A stretch of DNA of 60,757 nucleotides. Source: an uncultured Bacilli bacterium. GTDB lineage: Bacteria > Bacillota_I > Bacilli_A > RF39 > UBA660. The notes beneath the pieces were generated by a model that was not told the DNA's origin, ran no database searches, and worked only from the letters and a program-made list of their open reading frames with translations. The DNA is taken from contig CALVVF010000008.1 in assembly GCA_944363785.1 (NCBI GenBank), forward strand, positions 1 through 60,757. The letters are read 5' to 3'. Positions 15,485 to 23,157 of this stretch are shown here, in pieces (position 1 is the stretch's first letter; each line of letters begins with the position of its first letter). The position numbers and the translations under genes were made by a program.

Positions 15485-18375
15485 TGACAAAAGCAAAAAA
15501 CAACAAAGCAACGTCTAAAACTAAGAAGAAAAAAACAGTATCTAAACCAACCAAAGAAGAAACACAAAAATTTATGCTTATCGTTTTAGCGATAACCATT
15601 GCCTTGTTAATCGTAAGTTATTTCATTATGGGATTAACATTGACGATTGTTTTAGGTGTTGGTATTTTCATTATTCTAGGAATAGCTAGAATCTTAGATA
15701 AAATAAAAAATAAGCCTAAACAAAGAAAAGTGTTTAACATCATTTTAATTGTTTTCTTGGTACTTGCTCTTCTATGTTGTGCTTTAGTAATCGGTTTCTT
15801 TGGCTATATTGTATATAAAGCCCCAGACTTTGATATTACGGAATTAAATAAACGAGAAGCAAGTATCGTCTACGATAAAGATGGAATTGAATATGCAAGA
15901 ATCGGTTCAGAATTAAGAGAAAATGTTACCTACGATGATTTACCAGAAGTTTTCATCGATGCCTTAATCGCAACAGAAGATTCAAGATTCTTCCAACATA
16001 ATGGTTTCGATGCCCCACGTTTTGTAAAAGCTAGTGTTCAACAATTGTTAGGAAACAAAAATGCCGGTGGTGCTTCTACTCTATCGATGCAAGTAGTAAA
16101 GAACACCTATACTGATGCAACCTTAGATTCCGGTATAAAAGGAATCATTCGTAAATTTACAGATATCTACTTAGCAGTATTTAAACTAGAAAAAGATTTT
16201 ACTAAAGAAGAAATTATTGAATTCTACGTAAACAATCACGAATTAGGAAGTAACTCCTTCGGTGTAGAGCAAGCATCACAAACCTACTTTGGAAAAAGTG
16301 TCAGTGAATTAAATCTATCTGAAGCAGCTCTTCTAGTAGGAATATTCAATGCGCCTACTGCTTATAGTCCAATCTATCATCCAGATAAAGCTTATGAACG
16401 TAGACAGACCGTTTTATCCCTAATGGTAAGACATGGCTATATTACTCAAGCAGAAGCAGATGCGGCTAATGCGATACCAGTTACTTCATTATTAAAAGAA
16501 CAAGATAAACAAGGAGCAGCTTATGCGAGCTACATTGATACGGTAATCGAAGAATTACAAGAAGTACATGGCATTAACCCATATATAACCCCAGTACAAA
16601 TTTATACCAATATGGATAGAGAAAAACAAAAAGCCATCGATGATATTTTTAACGGTGTTACATATAGATGGAAAGATGATAAAGTACAAAGTGGTGCTGC
16701 CGTTATCGATGTAGATACCGGAAAGATTGTTGCTGTTGGTGGTGGACGTTTCAAATCAAGTCCTCAAACAACCATGAACTATGCTACGCAAGCAGAAAAA
16801 CAAATCGGATCAGCCGCAAAACCAATATTCGACTATGGTCCAGCCATTGAATATAATAATTGGTCAACCTACACTCAACTTGAAGATGCACCATACACTT
16901 ATTCAGATGGAACAACAATCAACAACTCTGACCGTAAATATATGGGTTGGATCAGTCTTAGAACTGCTCTTGCAGAATCAAGAAATATTCCAGCATTAAA
17001 AGCTTTCCAATCCGTAGATAATCAAAAGATTATTGAATTTGCTAGAAATTTAGGAATCGAACCAGATGTACAGAATGGAAAAATCTATGAAGCCCATTCA
17101 CTTGGTGCCTTTGATGGTACTACCCCAATGATGATGGCTGCTGCTTACGCTGCCTTCGCAAACGGTGGTACTTATTATCAACCATTAAGTGTTAACAAAG
17201 TTGTTTATCGTGATAATGGCGATGTCGTCAACTTCCAAAGTGAATCTCGTCGAGCAATGAGCGACTCTACCGCGTTTATGATTACCGATATGTTAGTCAC
17301 TTCAGCAGAAACTGGGTTAAGTAGCAGCGCTAAAGTAAGAGGAGTCAATATGGCAGCCAAGACGGGTACATCAAGCTATACCGATGAAGAAAAAGAAAGA
17401 TACGGTTTCCCAGCTGATGCTGTTAAAGATGCCTGGGTAGTCGGATATGATCCAGAATATGCCATTTCCCTATGGTACGGTTATGAAAATGCTAGAGAAG
17501 GATACAATACCAATATTCAAGCAGTAAATGGCAGAAGTAGTTTATTTAAAGCAATCGGAAATGCCGTCTTCAATAAGAATGGTCAAACCTTTAAAGTACC
17601 AGACAGTGTCGTTAGAGTACCAATCGAAATAGGAAGTAGTAATCCTGGTGCCCTAGCTAGTAGTAATACACCAGCTGATCAAATTACTTACGAATACTAC
17701 AAAAAAGGAACTGAACCTACTGAGACTTCATCAAAATATAACAAACTAGATACTCCGACTGGATTAAAAGTAAGTTATTCTGAAACAAAACAACAAATCA
17801 CTATCTCATGGAACAAACAAACAACACCTACAGGAAATGATGACTATGGTCCATTTGGTTACAATGTTTACTATGGTAATGTACTTTTAGGATTCACTAC
17901 CGAAAACACTTATGTAATCGATGCCAATACCAATATCTCAGGAACTTACAAAGTAGTAGCCACTTTCCAAAATTATAGTGCTAACCAAAGTAATCCTGCC
18001 GTTTATGAATTCGAGTACAAACCACCAACAGGTGGCGATAACGAAGATGGTGGCGACGGTGATAATGAAGACGTTGTCGATGAAGATGATATCATTATTT
18101 CCCTAAATGGTACTAACCCACAAACGATAAGTGCAACTTCAATTTATACCGATGTGAGTAATCCAGTTACCATTAGAGAAAATGGTAATGTCATCTCACC
18201 AAGTAAGTATACAGTAAAAACAACCTACAAAGATCCAACCGGTAAACAAATAGATAAAATTAGTGGTAGTGTAGAAAGCCCACTGACAACCGGTACTTAT
18301 ACCATAACTTATACAATTACCTATAAAGGAACAACATTAAAAAAGACAGCAATTAGATATGTTTATGTCATATAA
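15484..18375 (+). CDS. ponA: Class A penicillin-binding protein with C-terminal FN3-like extension
   Basis: A 963-residue bifunctional PBP1-type enzyme. A basic tail and membrane helices occupy residues 30-115. The glycosyltransferase domain has catalytic E165 in ATEDSRFF and the GGASTLSMQ motif. The transpeptidase has S443-x-x-K446, S499-R-N and K626-T-G-T. A fibronectin III-like domain (about 755-845), an acidic Gly/Asp/Glu linker and a final beta domain (about 865-963) follow. It polymerises and cross-links peptidoglycan outside the membrane. It is coupled to recU, with AGGTG before the start. The two-domain tail is longer than in many homologs and may bind wall polymer. Confidence 0.96.
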   Translation: MTKAKNNKATSKTKKKKTVSKPTKEETQKFMLIVLAITIALLIVSYFIMGLTLTIVLGVGIFIILGIARILDKIKNKPKQRKVFNIILIVFLVLALLCCALVIGFFGYIVYKAPDFDITELNKREASIVYDKDGIEYARIGSELRENVTYDDLPEVFIDALIATEDSRFFQHNGFDAPRFVKASVQQLLGNKNAGGASTLSMQVVKNTYTDATLDSGIKGIIRKFTDIYLAVFKLEKDFTKEEIIEFYVNNHELGSNSFGVEQASQTYFGKSVSELNLSEAALLVGIFNAPTAYSPIYHPDKAYERRQTVLSLMVRHGYITQAEADAANAIPVTSLLKEQDKQGAAYASYIDTVIEELQEVHGINPYITPVQIYTNMDREKQKAIDDIFNGVTYRWKDDKVQSGAAVIDVDTGKIVAVGGGRFKSSPQTTMNYATQAEKQIGSAAKPIFDYGPAIEYNNWSTYTQLEDAPYTYSDGTTINNSDRKYMGWISLRTALAESRNIPALKAFQSVDNQKIIEFARNLGIEPDVQNGKIYEAHSLGAFDGTTPMMMAAAYAAFANGGTYYQPLSVNKVVYRDNGDVVNFQSESRRAMSDSTAFMITDMLVTSAETGLSSSAKVRGVNMAAKTGTSSYTDEEKERYGFPADAVKDAWVVGYDPEYAISLWYGYENAREGYNTNIQAVNGRSSLFKAIGNAVFNKNGQTFKVPDSVVRVPIEIGSSNPGALASSNTPADQITYEYYKKGTEPTETSSKYNKLDTPTGLKVSYSETKQQITISWNKQTTPTGNDDYGPFGYNVYYGNVLLGFTTENTYVIDANTNISGTYKVVATFQNYSANQSNPAVYEFEYKPPTGGDNEDGGDGDNEDVVDEDDIIISLNGTNPQTISATSIYTDVSNPVTIRENGNVISPSKYTVKTTYKDPTGKQIDKISGSVESPLTTGTYTITYTITYKGTTLKKTAIRYVYVI

Positions 18376-18378
18376 AAT

Positions 18379-18410
18379 AAAGTCCTCGCAATGAGGACTT
18401 TTCTTTTTTT
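18379..18410 (+). terminator. Terminator of recU-ponA
   Basis: A perfect stem AAGTCCTC/GAGGACTT with loop GCAAT, then TTCTTTTTTT. The T tract touches the stop codon of the convergent ZIP gene. Confidence 0.88.
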
Positions 18411-19161
18411 AAAAAAACAAGAAATGACAGATAAGCATAAAAACACATCCCGCTAAAAAAGAAAAATACGTTGTTCCTTTCTTTTGATAAGATAAAGATT
18501 CCGGTAAGAGTTCACGACTCGCAATATATATCATCAAACCTCCAATAAAAGCATAAAGTACTCCCATTACCCTATCATCAATAAAATAAGCTAAAAACCA
18601 AAAAGCAATAATCGCTCCAAATGGTTCTGAAAGTGCCGAAAGCAAAGTATATTTTAATGCCTTAATACGACTACCAGTACTATAATAAATCGGTACTGAA
18701 ATACTAATTCCTTCCGGAATATTATGAAGGGCAATCGCAATAGCTAAATGAACTCCTAAGCGAATATCCTGATTAGAAGTAATATAAGTGATCATCCCCT
18801 CTGGAATATTATGTAACACGATCGCTAAACAAGAAAATATCCCAACCCGATATAAATGATGATTACCACTTATTGCTTTCATATCCGGTAAATAATAATT
18901 CAAGCCAAGGGAAAACAAAACACCTAATCCAAAAAACAATAATAAAATAAGTAATGCCGGTATAATATAAAAAGATTTGGTAAGAAAAGCAAAAGAAGTA
19001 GGTAACAGATCCATAATAGAAATCATCATCATTACCCCACTCGCAAAGCCCAAAGAAGCAACTAAAATACGATTAGAAGCCTGTTGTTTAAAGATCAAAA
19101 ACGAGCCTAATAAAGTAGAAAAACCAGCCATACACGTAATAAAAAAAGGATTCATATCCAT
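18409..19161 (-). CDS. ZIP-family divalent metal transporter
   Basis: A 250-residue, eight-helix ZIP (ZupT-type) carrier. The metal-site motifs HNIPEGMITY and ALHNIPEGISISVP lie in helices 4 and 5, separated by about 36 residues as in ZupT. A short His-containing loop precedes helix 4. It imports zinc or another divalent ion. Two ATGs at 19161 and 19155 share one GGTGGTGAG site and either may be used. The start region lies inside a 16-bp perfect inverted repeat (19142-19204), so translation or transcription may be gated there. nth lies just upstream on the same strand. Confidence 0.9.
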   Translation of the reverse strand: MDMNPFFITCMAGFSTLLGSFLIFKQQASNRILVASLGFASGVMMMISIMDLLPTSFAFLTKSFYIIPALLILLLFFGLGVLFSLGLNYYLPDMKAISGNHHLYRVGIFSCLAIVLHNIPEGMITYITSNQDIRLGVHLAIAIALHNIPEGISISVPIYYSTGSRIKALKYTLLSALSEPFGAIIAFWFLAYFIDDRVMGVLYAFIGGLMIYIASRELLPESLSYQKKGTTYFSFLAGCVFMLICHFLFF

Positions 19162-19204
19162 CTCACCACCCTTAAGATCATTACTAGTATATGAATCCTT
19201 TTTT
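19142..19204. promoter_or_regulatory. 16-bp inverted repeat enclosing the ZIP gene RBS and start
   Basis: AAAAAAGGATTCATAT (19142-19157) and ATATGAATCCTTTTTT (19189-19204) are perfect complements around a 31-base loop. On the minus strand the loop holds GGGTGGTGAG and the first ATG, while the 3' arm encodes the first ZIP codons and ends in a T-run. It looks like an intrinsic terminator for nth that also covers the ZIP translation start. Confidence 0.7.
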
Positions 19205-19214
19205 CTTTATAGAT

Positions 19215-19874
19215 TTATTTTTTACTTAACTTTTGATAATAAGGACAGATACCCCTCATTTTACAACCGTCACACTCCGGCTTTACTGCCTTACAATGAT
19301 ATCTTCCAAATAATACCATTTGATGATGACGTCTAGCCCAATTCTTTTTAGCATATACTTTTTGTAGCTTAGCTTCTACAACCGAAACATCATCACTTTG
19401 TCTACAAAATCGTAATCGTTTACTTACTCGTTCAACATGCGTATCAACAGCAATAGCTGGATAATCATACAGATTAGATAAGACGACATTACTCGTTTTT
19501 CTTCCTACCCCAGGAAGTTTTTGTAAAGAAGAAGGATCATTAGGAACATGACCATGATAGTTTTCTAATAATGCTTCTGCTATTTTTTGAACAAAGACGG
19601 CTTTTTTGAGAAAAGTACCAATTGGTCGTAAAATATCAGCTACATCATCTAAACGAGCAGTAACAAGAGCTTCTAAAGACGGATATCGTTCAAATAACAC
19701 CCTAGTAACTTGATTAACTCTCTTATCTGTCGTTTGGGCACTAAGAACAACCGCAATCAATAGTTCATAATCCTTATTATATTCTAACTCACATCGCGGA
19801 TTAGGAAATAACTCATCTAAATAGTCTTCAAATAACTTAACCCTATTCTCCTTCTTCATCGTCGAACCAATCAT
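19215..19874 (-). CDS. nth: Endonuclease III (DNA glycosylase/AP lyase)
   Basis: A base-excision enzyme of about 219 residues. The helix-hairpin-helix LPGVGRKTSNVV contains the catalytic lysine, and VDTHVERVSKR contains the catalytic aspartate. The [4Fe-4S] loop C-x6-C-x2-C-x5-C is complete near the C-terminus. It removes oxidised pyrimidines. The start is uncertain: ATG at 19874 or 19859, or TTG at 19880, all within the end of dnaD, so the pair is coupled. Nth after dnaD is the Bacillus order. Confidence 0.95.
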   Translation of the reverse strand: MIGSTMKKENRVKLFEDYLDELFPNPRCELEYNKDYELLIAVVLSAQTTDKRVNQVTRVLFERYPSLEALVTARLDDVADILRPIGTFLKKAVFVQKIAEALLENYHGHVPNDPSSLQKLPGVGRKTSNVVLSNLYDYPAIAVDTHVERVSKRLRFCRQSDDVSVVEAKLQKVYAKKNWARRHHQMVLFGRYHCKAVKPECDGCKMRGICPYYQKLSKK

Positions 19875-20514
19875 AATCAAACAACTCCAACTTCTTGCTT
19901 TCTTTCTTCTCTTCTTTTAACCGCATTTTCCCCTTTTCAACATCACTACTAGTTTTATATCCTTTCTTCGTCCAATCGTATAAAATCTTATCCATATAAC
20001 GAAGATTAGTCACCCCATTAAAAACCGTCTCTCTTAAAGCCGCTAAAACCAAATCCTCATTAACACCATTTTCTAACCATGATTTAATAATCTCATACTC
20101 AATCGACGTAAGAGGACGCGCAAAACCCTCTTCGATCTTCTCATAAATCGATTTTTCTAATCGTTGATCTTCTTGATTAATATCTTCTAATAATAATTTC
20201 GAAATCTTCTCATAGAATAAATCTAATACGATATACTCTTCACTAATTCCCTTTTCATCCTTAATCACATCGACATTAATTAATCCCTTTTCACTAAGTA
20301 CATCGCTAAACGTCATCACTTCTTCTAACGACAAAGAAAGATCATTTCCTAATTTCTCAGGATTAAATACGATCCTATCTCCTAAATTCATCAAATACAC
20401 CAAAAATAAGAACTCTTCCAATGAAATTGAAAATTTATCCCTTAATTGAAATAGATAAAGAGGAACAACAAAATTTCCTTTTTTCAATAGTTCCATTAAC
20501 TTACCAGATTTCAT
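19843..20514 (-). CDS. dnaD: DnaD-domain replication initiation protein
   Basis: A 223-residue protein. The N-terminal winged helix (about 1-95; LYLFQLRDKFSISLEEFLFLVYL) and the C-terminal DnaD helical domain (about 125-190) are both present. The latter contains the YxxxINxxW-type motif, here YEIIKSWLENGVNEDLVLAAL. An acidic tail ending in DDEEGE follows. DnaD loads the helicase with DnaB and DnaI at the origin and at stalled forks. ATG follows AAAAGGAGGAAG. It overlaps nth by about 30 bases. Confidence 0.92.
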   Translation of the reverse strand: MKSGKLMELLKKGNFVVPLYLFQLRDKFSISLEEFLFLVYLMNLGDRIVFNPEKLGNDLSLSLEEVMTFSDVLSEKGLINVDVIKDEKGISEEYIVLDLFYEKISKLLLEDINQEDQRLEKSIYEKIEEGFARPLTSIEYEIIKSWLENGVNEDLVLAALRETVFNGVTNLRYMDKILYDWTKKGYKTSSDVEKGKMRLKEEKKESKKLELFDYDWFDDEEGE

Positions 20515-20590
20515 TTCTTCCTCCTTTTGACCAATATTATATCACACAATAAATCCCCATGAAAAACAAACTCGCTTTATTTATAGATTT

Positions 20591-20623
20591 TTAAATAAAA
20601 AGTACACACTACTAATGTGTACT
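20591..20623 (-). terminator. Terminator overlapping the 3' end of cca
   Basis: The minus-strand stem AGTACACA/TGTGTACT followed by TTTTTATTT. The 5' arm spans the last codons of cca before its stop. Confidence 0.8.
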
Positions 20624-21712
20624 ACAATAACTTTCTCCAACATAGTCTAATAATACTTGACGATCATTGACCAAATCTAAATCTAAAATCTTTTCTTCTA
20701 TATCATCAAGGATATCATGAATATACTTTCCTGGCTTACGATTTAATCTATCCGCTATATCTCGCCCACTAATCGCAATTTCATTTCTACTTTTAATCGG
20801 TAACATATTATATTGATAACTGACATCTTTCTTAGAAATTCCTTTAATACTAGCCGCTATACTATTCACATATAAGCCAAACTGATAAAGAACATGATGA
20901 TTTAAATTATTAAGTCGAAGAGAAGTCTGAATATCTTTCATTAACGACTTTTCATTATTGGTAAATGGATATATATCCACAACATCAAGCTGTGCCCAAA
21001 TTCCTACTAAATCATCCAGTAACACAACGTGCTTTAATTTAGGTAATTCTAACTCTTGATCTAATCCTAATTCTAATAATAGATCAATCCCCTTCTGAGC
21101 ATAAACACTAGTAAAGATTTTATCTAATTCTTCTTTTTTTCGTTGATAGGAAATATCTTTAAGTAAATGCTTAGTTCTTAAAATAGCGGTTCGTACTTCA
21201 TCACTTAACCGAAAGTTTAACACTGTCGCAATCCGAAGAGCACGTAAAATACGAAAAGCATCCTCAGAAAACTTTAAAAAACTATCCCCTACCGTATGAA
21301 TAATCTTTTCTTCTAAATCCTTTTTTCCTTGATAAAAATCTAAAACAACTCCGTCTTTATCAATCAATAACGTATTAATCAAAAAGTCCCTACGTTTTAA
21401 ATCTTCTTTTAAATCATCGATATATTCAAACTCTAAAGGTTTACGATGTTGATAATATGTATACTCTCTCCGGAAAGTCGTAATTTCAAAACGAATATTT
21501 TTAACTATAACGGTAACAGAGCCATACTCTTCTCTAGGAAGACAAGCATCTTTAAAGATATCACGAATATCCTTTGGTTTAGCATCAGTACAAACGTCGA
21601 TATCTAGAGAATCTATTCCTAACAAATAATCTCGAACAAAGCCTCCAACAATATAAGCTTTAAATCCGTGATCTTCGATCATATTCAATAACTTAAGTGC
21701 TGTATCTAGCAA
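20612..21712 (-). CDS. cca: CCA tRNA nucleotidyltransferase
   Basis: About 366 residues of a class II (bacterial) CCA-adding enzyme. GGFVRDYLLG and the metal pair D-I-D (SLDIDVCTD) form the head active site. RRDFLINTLLID, the flexible-loop and EDAFRILRALR neck motifs follow, then a short helical body and tail. It repairs or completes the 3' CCA of tRNAs, or adds A only in split systems. The family contains poly(A) polymerases too, so the exact activity is not certain. GTG at 21721 falls inside the likely Shine-Dalgarno, so the TTG at 21712 (behind AGGGTGATACAA) is my choice. It ends in its own terminator. Confidence 0.92.
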   Translation of the reverse strand: MLDTALKLLNMIEDHGFKAYIVGGFVRDYLLGIDSLDIDVCTDAKPKDIRDIFKDACLPREEYGSVTVIVKNIRFEITTFRREYTYYQHRKPLEFEYIDDLKEDLKRRDFLINTLLIDKDGVVLDFYQGKKDLEEKIIHTVGDSFLKFSEDAFRILRALRIATVLNFRLSDEVRTAILRTKHLLKDISYQRKKEELDKIFTSVYAQKGIDLLLELGLDQELELPKLKHVVLLDDLVGIWAQLDVVDIYPFTNNEKSLMKDIQTSLRLNNLNHHVLYQFGLYVNSIAASIKGISKKDVSYQYNMLPIKSRNEIAISGRDIADRLNRKPGKYIHDILDDIEEKILDLDLVNDRQVLLDYVGESYCSTH

Positions 21713-21781
21713 TTGTATCACCCTAATCCTATTATACCAGATTATATAGTTAGAATCTAGTAATAACCATTTTTAGCCAAG

Positions 21782-21811
21782 AAAAAACCAATTGGCAAAT
21801 TCCAATCGGTT
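21782..21811 (-). terminator. Terminator of hup
   Basis: The minus-strand stem AACCGATTGG/CCAATTGGTT (one mismatch, six-base loop) followed by TTTTT. Confidence 0.82.
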
Positions 21812-21819
21812 ATATTGTT

Positions 21820-22095
21820 TTATTTATTAAGAGCATCTTTTAAAGCAGAGCTTGCTTTAAATTTAACTGATTTACTAGCTGCAATTTTTAAAGTTTCACC
21901 TGTTTGAGGATTACGTCCTTCACGAGCAGCTCTTTCACCTACTGAGAAAGTTCCAAATCCAGCAACAGCTACTTTATCACCGTCTACTAATGCATCAGAG
22001 AAAATCTCGAAAATAGCATCATAGGCACGTGTTGCATCAGCTTTAGTTAAACCTGTTTTCTCAACAACTTTTTCTACTAATTCTACTTTTTTCAT
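21820..22095 (-). CDS. hup: HU family DNA-binding protein
   Basis: A 91-residue HU. The helical base (residues 1-45) and the beta-arm region, with GFGTFSVGERAAREGRNPQT and the arm-tip proline, are complete. A final helix, FKASSALKDALNK, follows. It bends and compacts DNA as a homodimer. The ATG follows GGAGG. Promoter at 22148-22176; the leader carries an inverted repeat TAAGCA/TGCTTA (22121-22140), which could be an operator or mRNA hairpin. Monocistronic. Confidence 0.97.
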   Translation of the reverse strand: MKKVELVEKVVEKTGLTKADATRAYDAIFEIFSDALVDGDKVAVAGFGTFSVGERAAREGRNPQTGETLKIAASKSVKFKASSALKDALNK

Positions 22096-22147
22096 GTAAA
22101 TAAACCTCCATCTATTATTTTAAGCACTACACTATGCTTACATATAT

Positions 22148-22176
22148 AAAATAGCATGTTTCCTAAACAAAAGCAA
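22148..22176 (-). promoter_or_regulatory. Probable hup promoter
   Basis: Minus-strand TTGCTT and TATTTT with a 17-base spacer, about 50 bases before the hup ATG. Confidence 0.45.
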
Positions 22177-22214
22177 TAAAATTAATGAAAAAAATAGGAA
22201 AATAAGAAACAAAT

Positions 22215-22676
22215 TTACTGTATTTCTTGAATAAGAGCTTCATAAAGCAAATCAACTACATAATTTGACTCAGATAAATGATATTTTTCAATTAAAGAAA
22301 GAATAATTTGATCATGAAATTCCATTCCTAAATAAGAAAAAATACTTTCCTTAGAATTAGTAAGAGAAGATAGATAATCCTCCGTATAACCATTATTCAT
22401 AATTAATAAAGGTAAATCATCAGTCCATGAAGAAAAAGCATCCAACAATTCTTTACTACTACCAACATAACGAAATGAGTCACGATCATAATCGATAAGA
22501 GATAATAATTCTTTAATCGATACTTTATCTTCTTCTAGCCGATAATCAAAGCGATCAATTAATTTTAACCCCTCTAACTTTAAAGCTGAAAGCTGAATAA
22601 TATCCCCTTTATCTTTTGTCGAAGCAGTAGGAATCAACTCTAAAATAATATAGCGATCTTTTTTTAAATTTAACAT
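22215..22676 (-). CDS. Degenerate DnaQ-like (3'-5' exonuclease fold) protein
   Basis: A 153-residue protein of unknown function. The first 40 residues (RYIILELIPTASTKDKGDII, then QLSALKLEG) follow the beta1-beta2 pattern of DnaQ/epsilon exonucleases, where the motif would be V-x-D-x-E-T-T-G. Here the acidic catalytic pair is replaced (LELIPTAST). The late SESNYVVDLLYEAL matches the last helix, where the family has H/Y-x4-D. So the fold is an inference and catalysis looks lost. ATG follows GGTGAAGTATT. It borders the toxin-antitoxin candidate. Confidence 0.55.
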   Translation of the reverse strand: MLNLKKDRYIILELIPTASTKDKGDIIQLSALKLEGLKLIDRFDYRLEEDKVSIKELLSLIDYDRDSFRYVGSSKELLDAFSSWTDDLPLLIMNNGYTEDYLSSLTNSKESIFSYLGMEFHDQIILSLIEKYHLSESNYVVDLLYEALIQEIQ

Positions 22677-22807
22677 AATACTTCACCGCTAATCACCATA
22701 TCAAAAAAATAAGAAAAAGTCAAAGTTTCTAATAACTTTAACTAATTTTTTATATATCAAAAAGAAAAATAACCGTGATCTAATGATTAAATTTAATATT
22801 TACTAGT

Positions 22808-22836
22808 TTGTCATCATATAAAAAATTATCTATACT
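22808..22836 (+). promoter_or_regulatory. Promoter of the toxin mRNA
   Basis: TTGTCA and TATACT with exactly 17 bases between them. The predicted start falls at about 22843, which is the first base of the 13-base 5'/3' complementary element. Confidence 0.65.
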
Positions 22837-22842
22837 CTTCAT

Positions 22843-22892
22843 GGAACATTTAATCTGTTGGGTGGAGCCTAACTTCAAGTAAGAAGGGAGGC
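22843..22892 (+). promoter_or_regulatory. Toxin mRNA leader: 5' pairing element and SD-sequestering hairpin
   Basis: GGAACATTTAATC (22843-22855) is the exact complement of GATTAAATGTTCC (23053-23065) at the mRNA 3' end. Next, GCCTaaCTTC (22867-22876) pairs with GAAGggAGGC (22883-22892), burying the GGGAGG ribosome binding site. Direct-repeat copies shared with the 3' region lie at 22861-22866 (GGTGGA) and 22870-22879 (TAACTTCAAG). Confidence 0.65.
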
Positions 22893-22898
22893 GATAAT

Positions 22899-22982
22899 AT
22901 GGGTAAGAAAGATTATTTAATCTTTTCTCTAATCCCAATAATCTTCCTTTTATTATTTATACAAATCCTTGTATTAATATAA
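22899..22982 (+). CDS. 27-residue hydrophobic peptide, candidate type I toxin
   Basis: A 27-codon ORF with a very strong site (GAAGGGAGGCGATAAT before ATG). The product has a four-residue polar, basic start (MGKK) and then a single hydrophobic stretch to the end containing one proline. That is the size and character of membrane-active type I toxins of the Fst/Ldr kind. It has a 17-spaced promoter, a leader hairpin that hides the ribosome binding site, mRNA end-to-end complementarity and a convergent antisense RNA. I do not recognise a named family from the residues alone. It is the only candidate gene on this strand in the 480-base gap (22677-23157). Confidence 0.65.
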   Translation: MGKKDYLIFSLIPIIFLLLFIQILVLI

Positions 22983-23088
22983 AAGAAATCCACCTAACTC
23001 ATTCTATGATTTAGGTGGAACAACCAAAATTGGCAACACTTAACATCAAGAGGATTAAATGTTCCTTTTTTTATCAAGTTTCCTTGAT
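22981..23088 (-). ncRNA. Candidate antisense RNA (antitoxin) of the type I cassette
   Basis: About 108 nt, from a promoter at 23095-23123 to a terminator whose stem is TCCACCTAA/TTAGGTGGA (22989-22997 with 23011-23019) followed on the minus strand by TTTCTTTT. Its 5' end folds as ATCAAG-gaaa-CTTGAT. It is fully complementary to the toxin mRNA 3' untranslated region. Through two direct repeats (GGTGGA at 23014-23019 and TAACATCAAG at 23041-23050) it can also pair with the toxin leader around the ribosome binding site. That is the arrangement known for the Fst/par locus. Confidence 0.55.
23036..23072 (+). terminator. Toxin mRNA 3' end
   Basis: AACAcTTAA pairs with TTAAaTGTT (one mismatch), then CC and seven T. 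The 3' arm overlaps the element that pairs with the mRNA 5' end, so the local and long-range folds exclude each other. Confidence 0.5.
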
Positions 23089-23094
23089 GGTTTC

Positions 23095-23123
23095 ATCATA
23101 ACACAAACGATAATTACTGACAA
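23095..23123 (-). promoter_or_regulatory. Promoter of the antisense RNA
   Basis: Minus-strand TTGTCA and TATGAT with exactly 17 bases between them, convergent to the toxin promoter, which uses the same -35 hexamer. Confidence 0.6.
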
Positions 23124-23157
23124 GCATTATGAATAATTTTTTTTATCATGAAACAAC

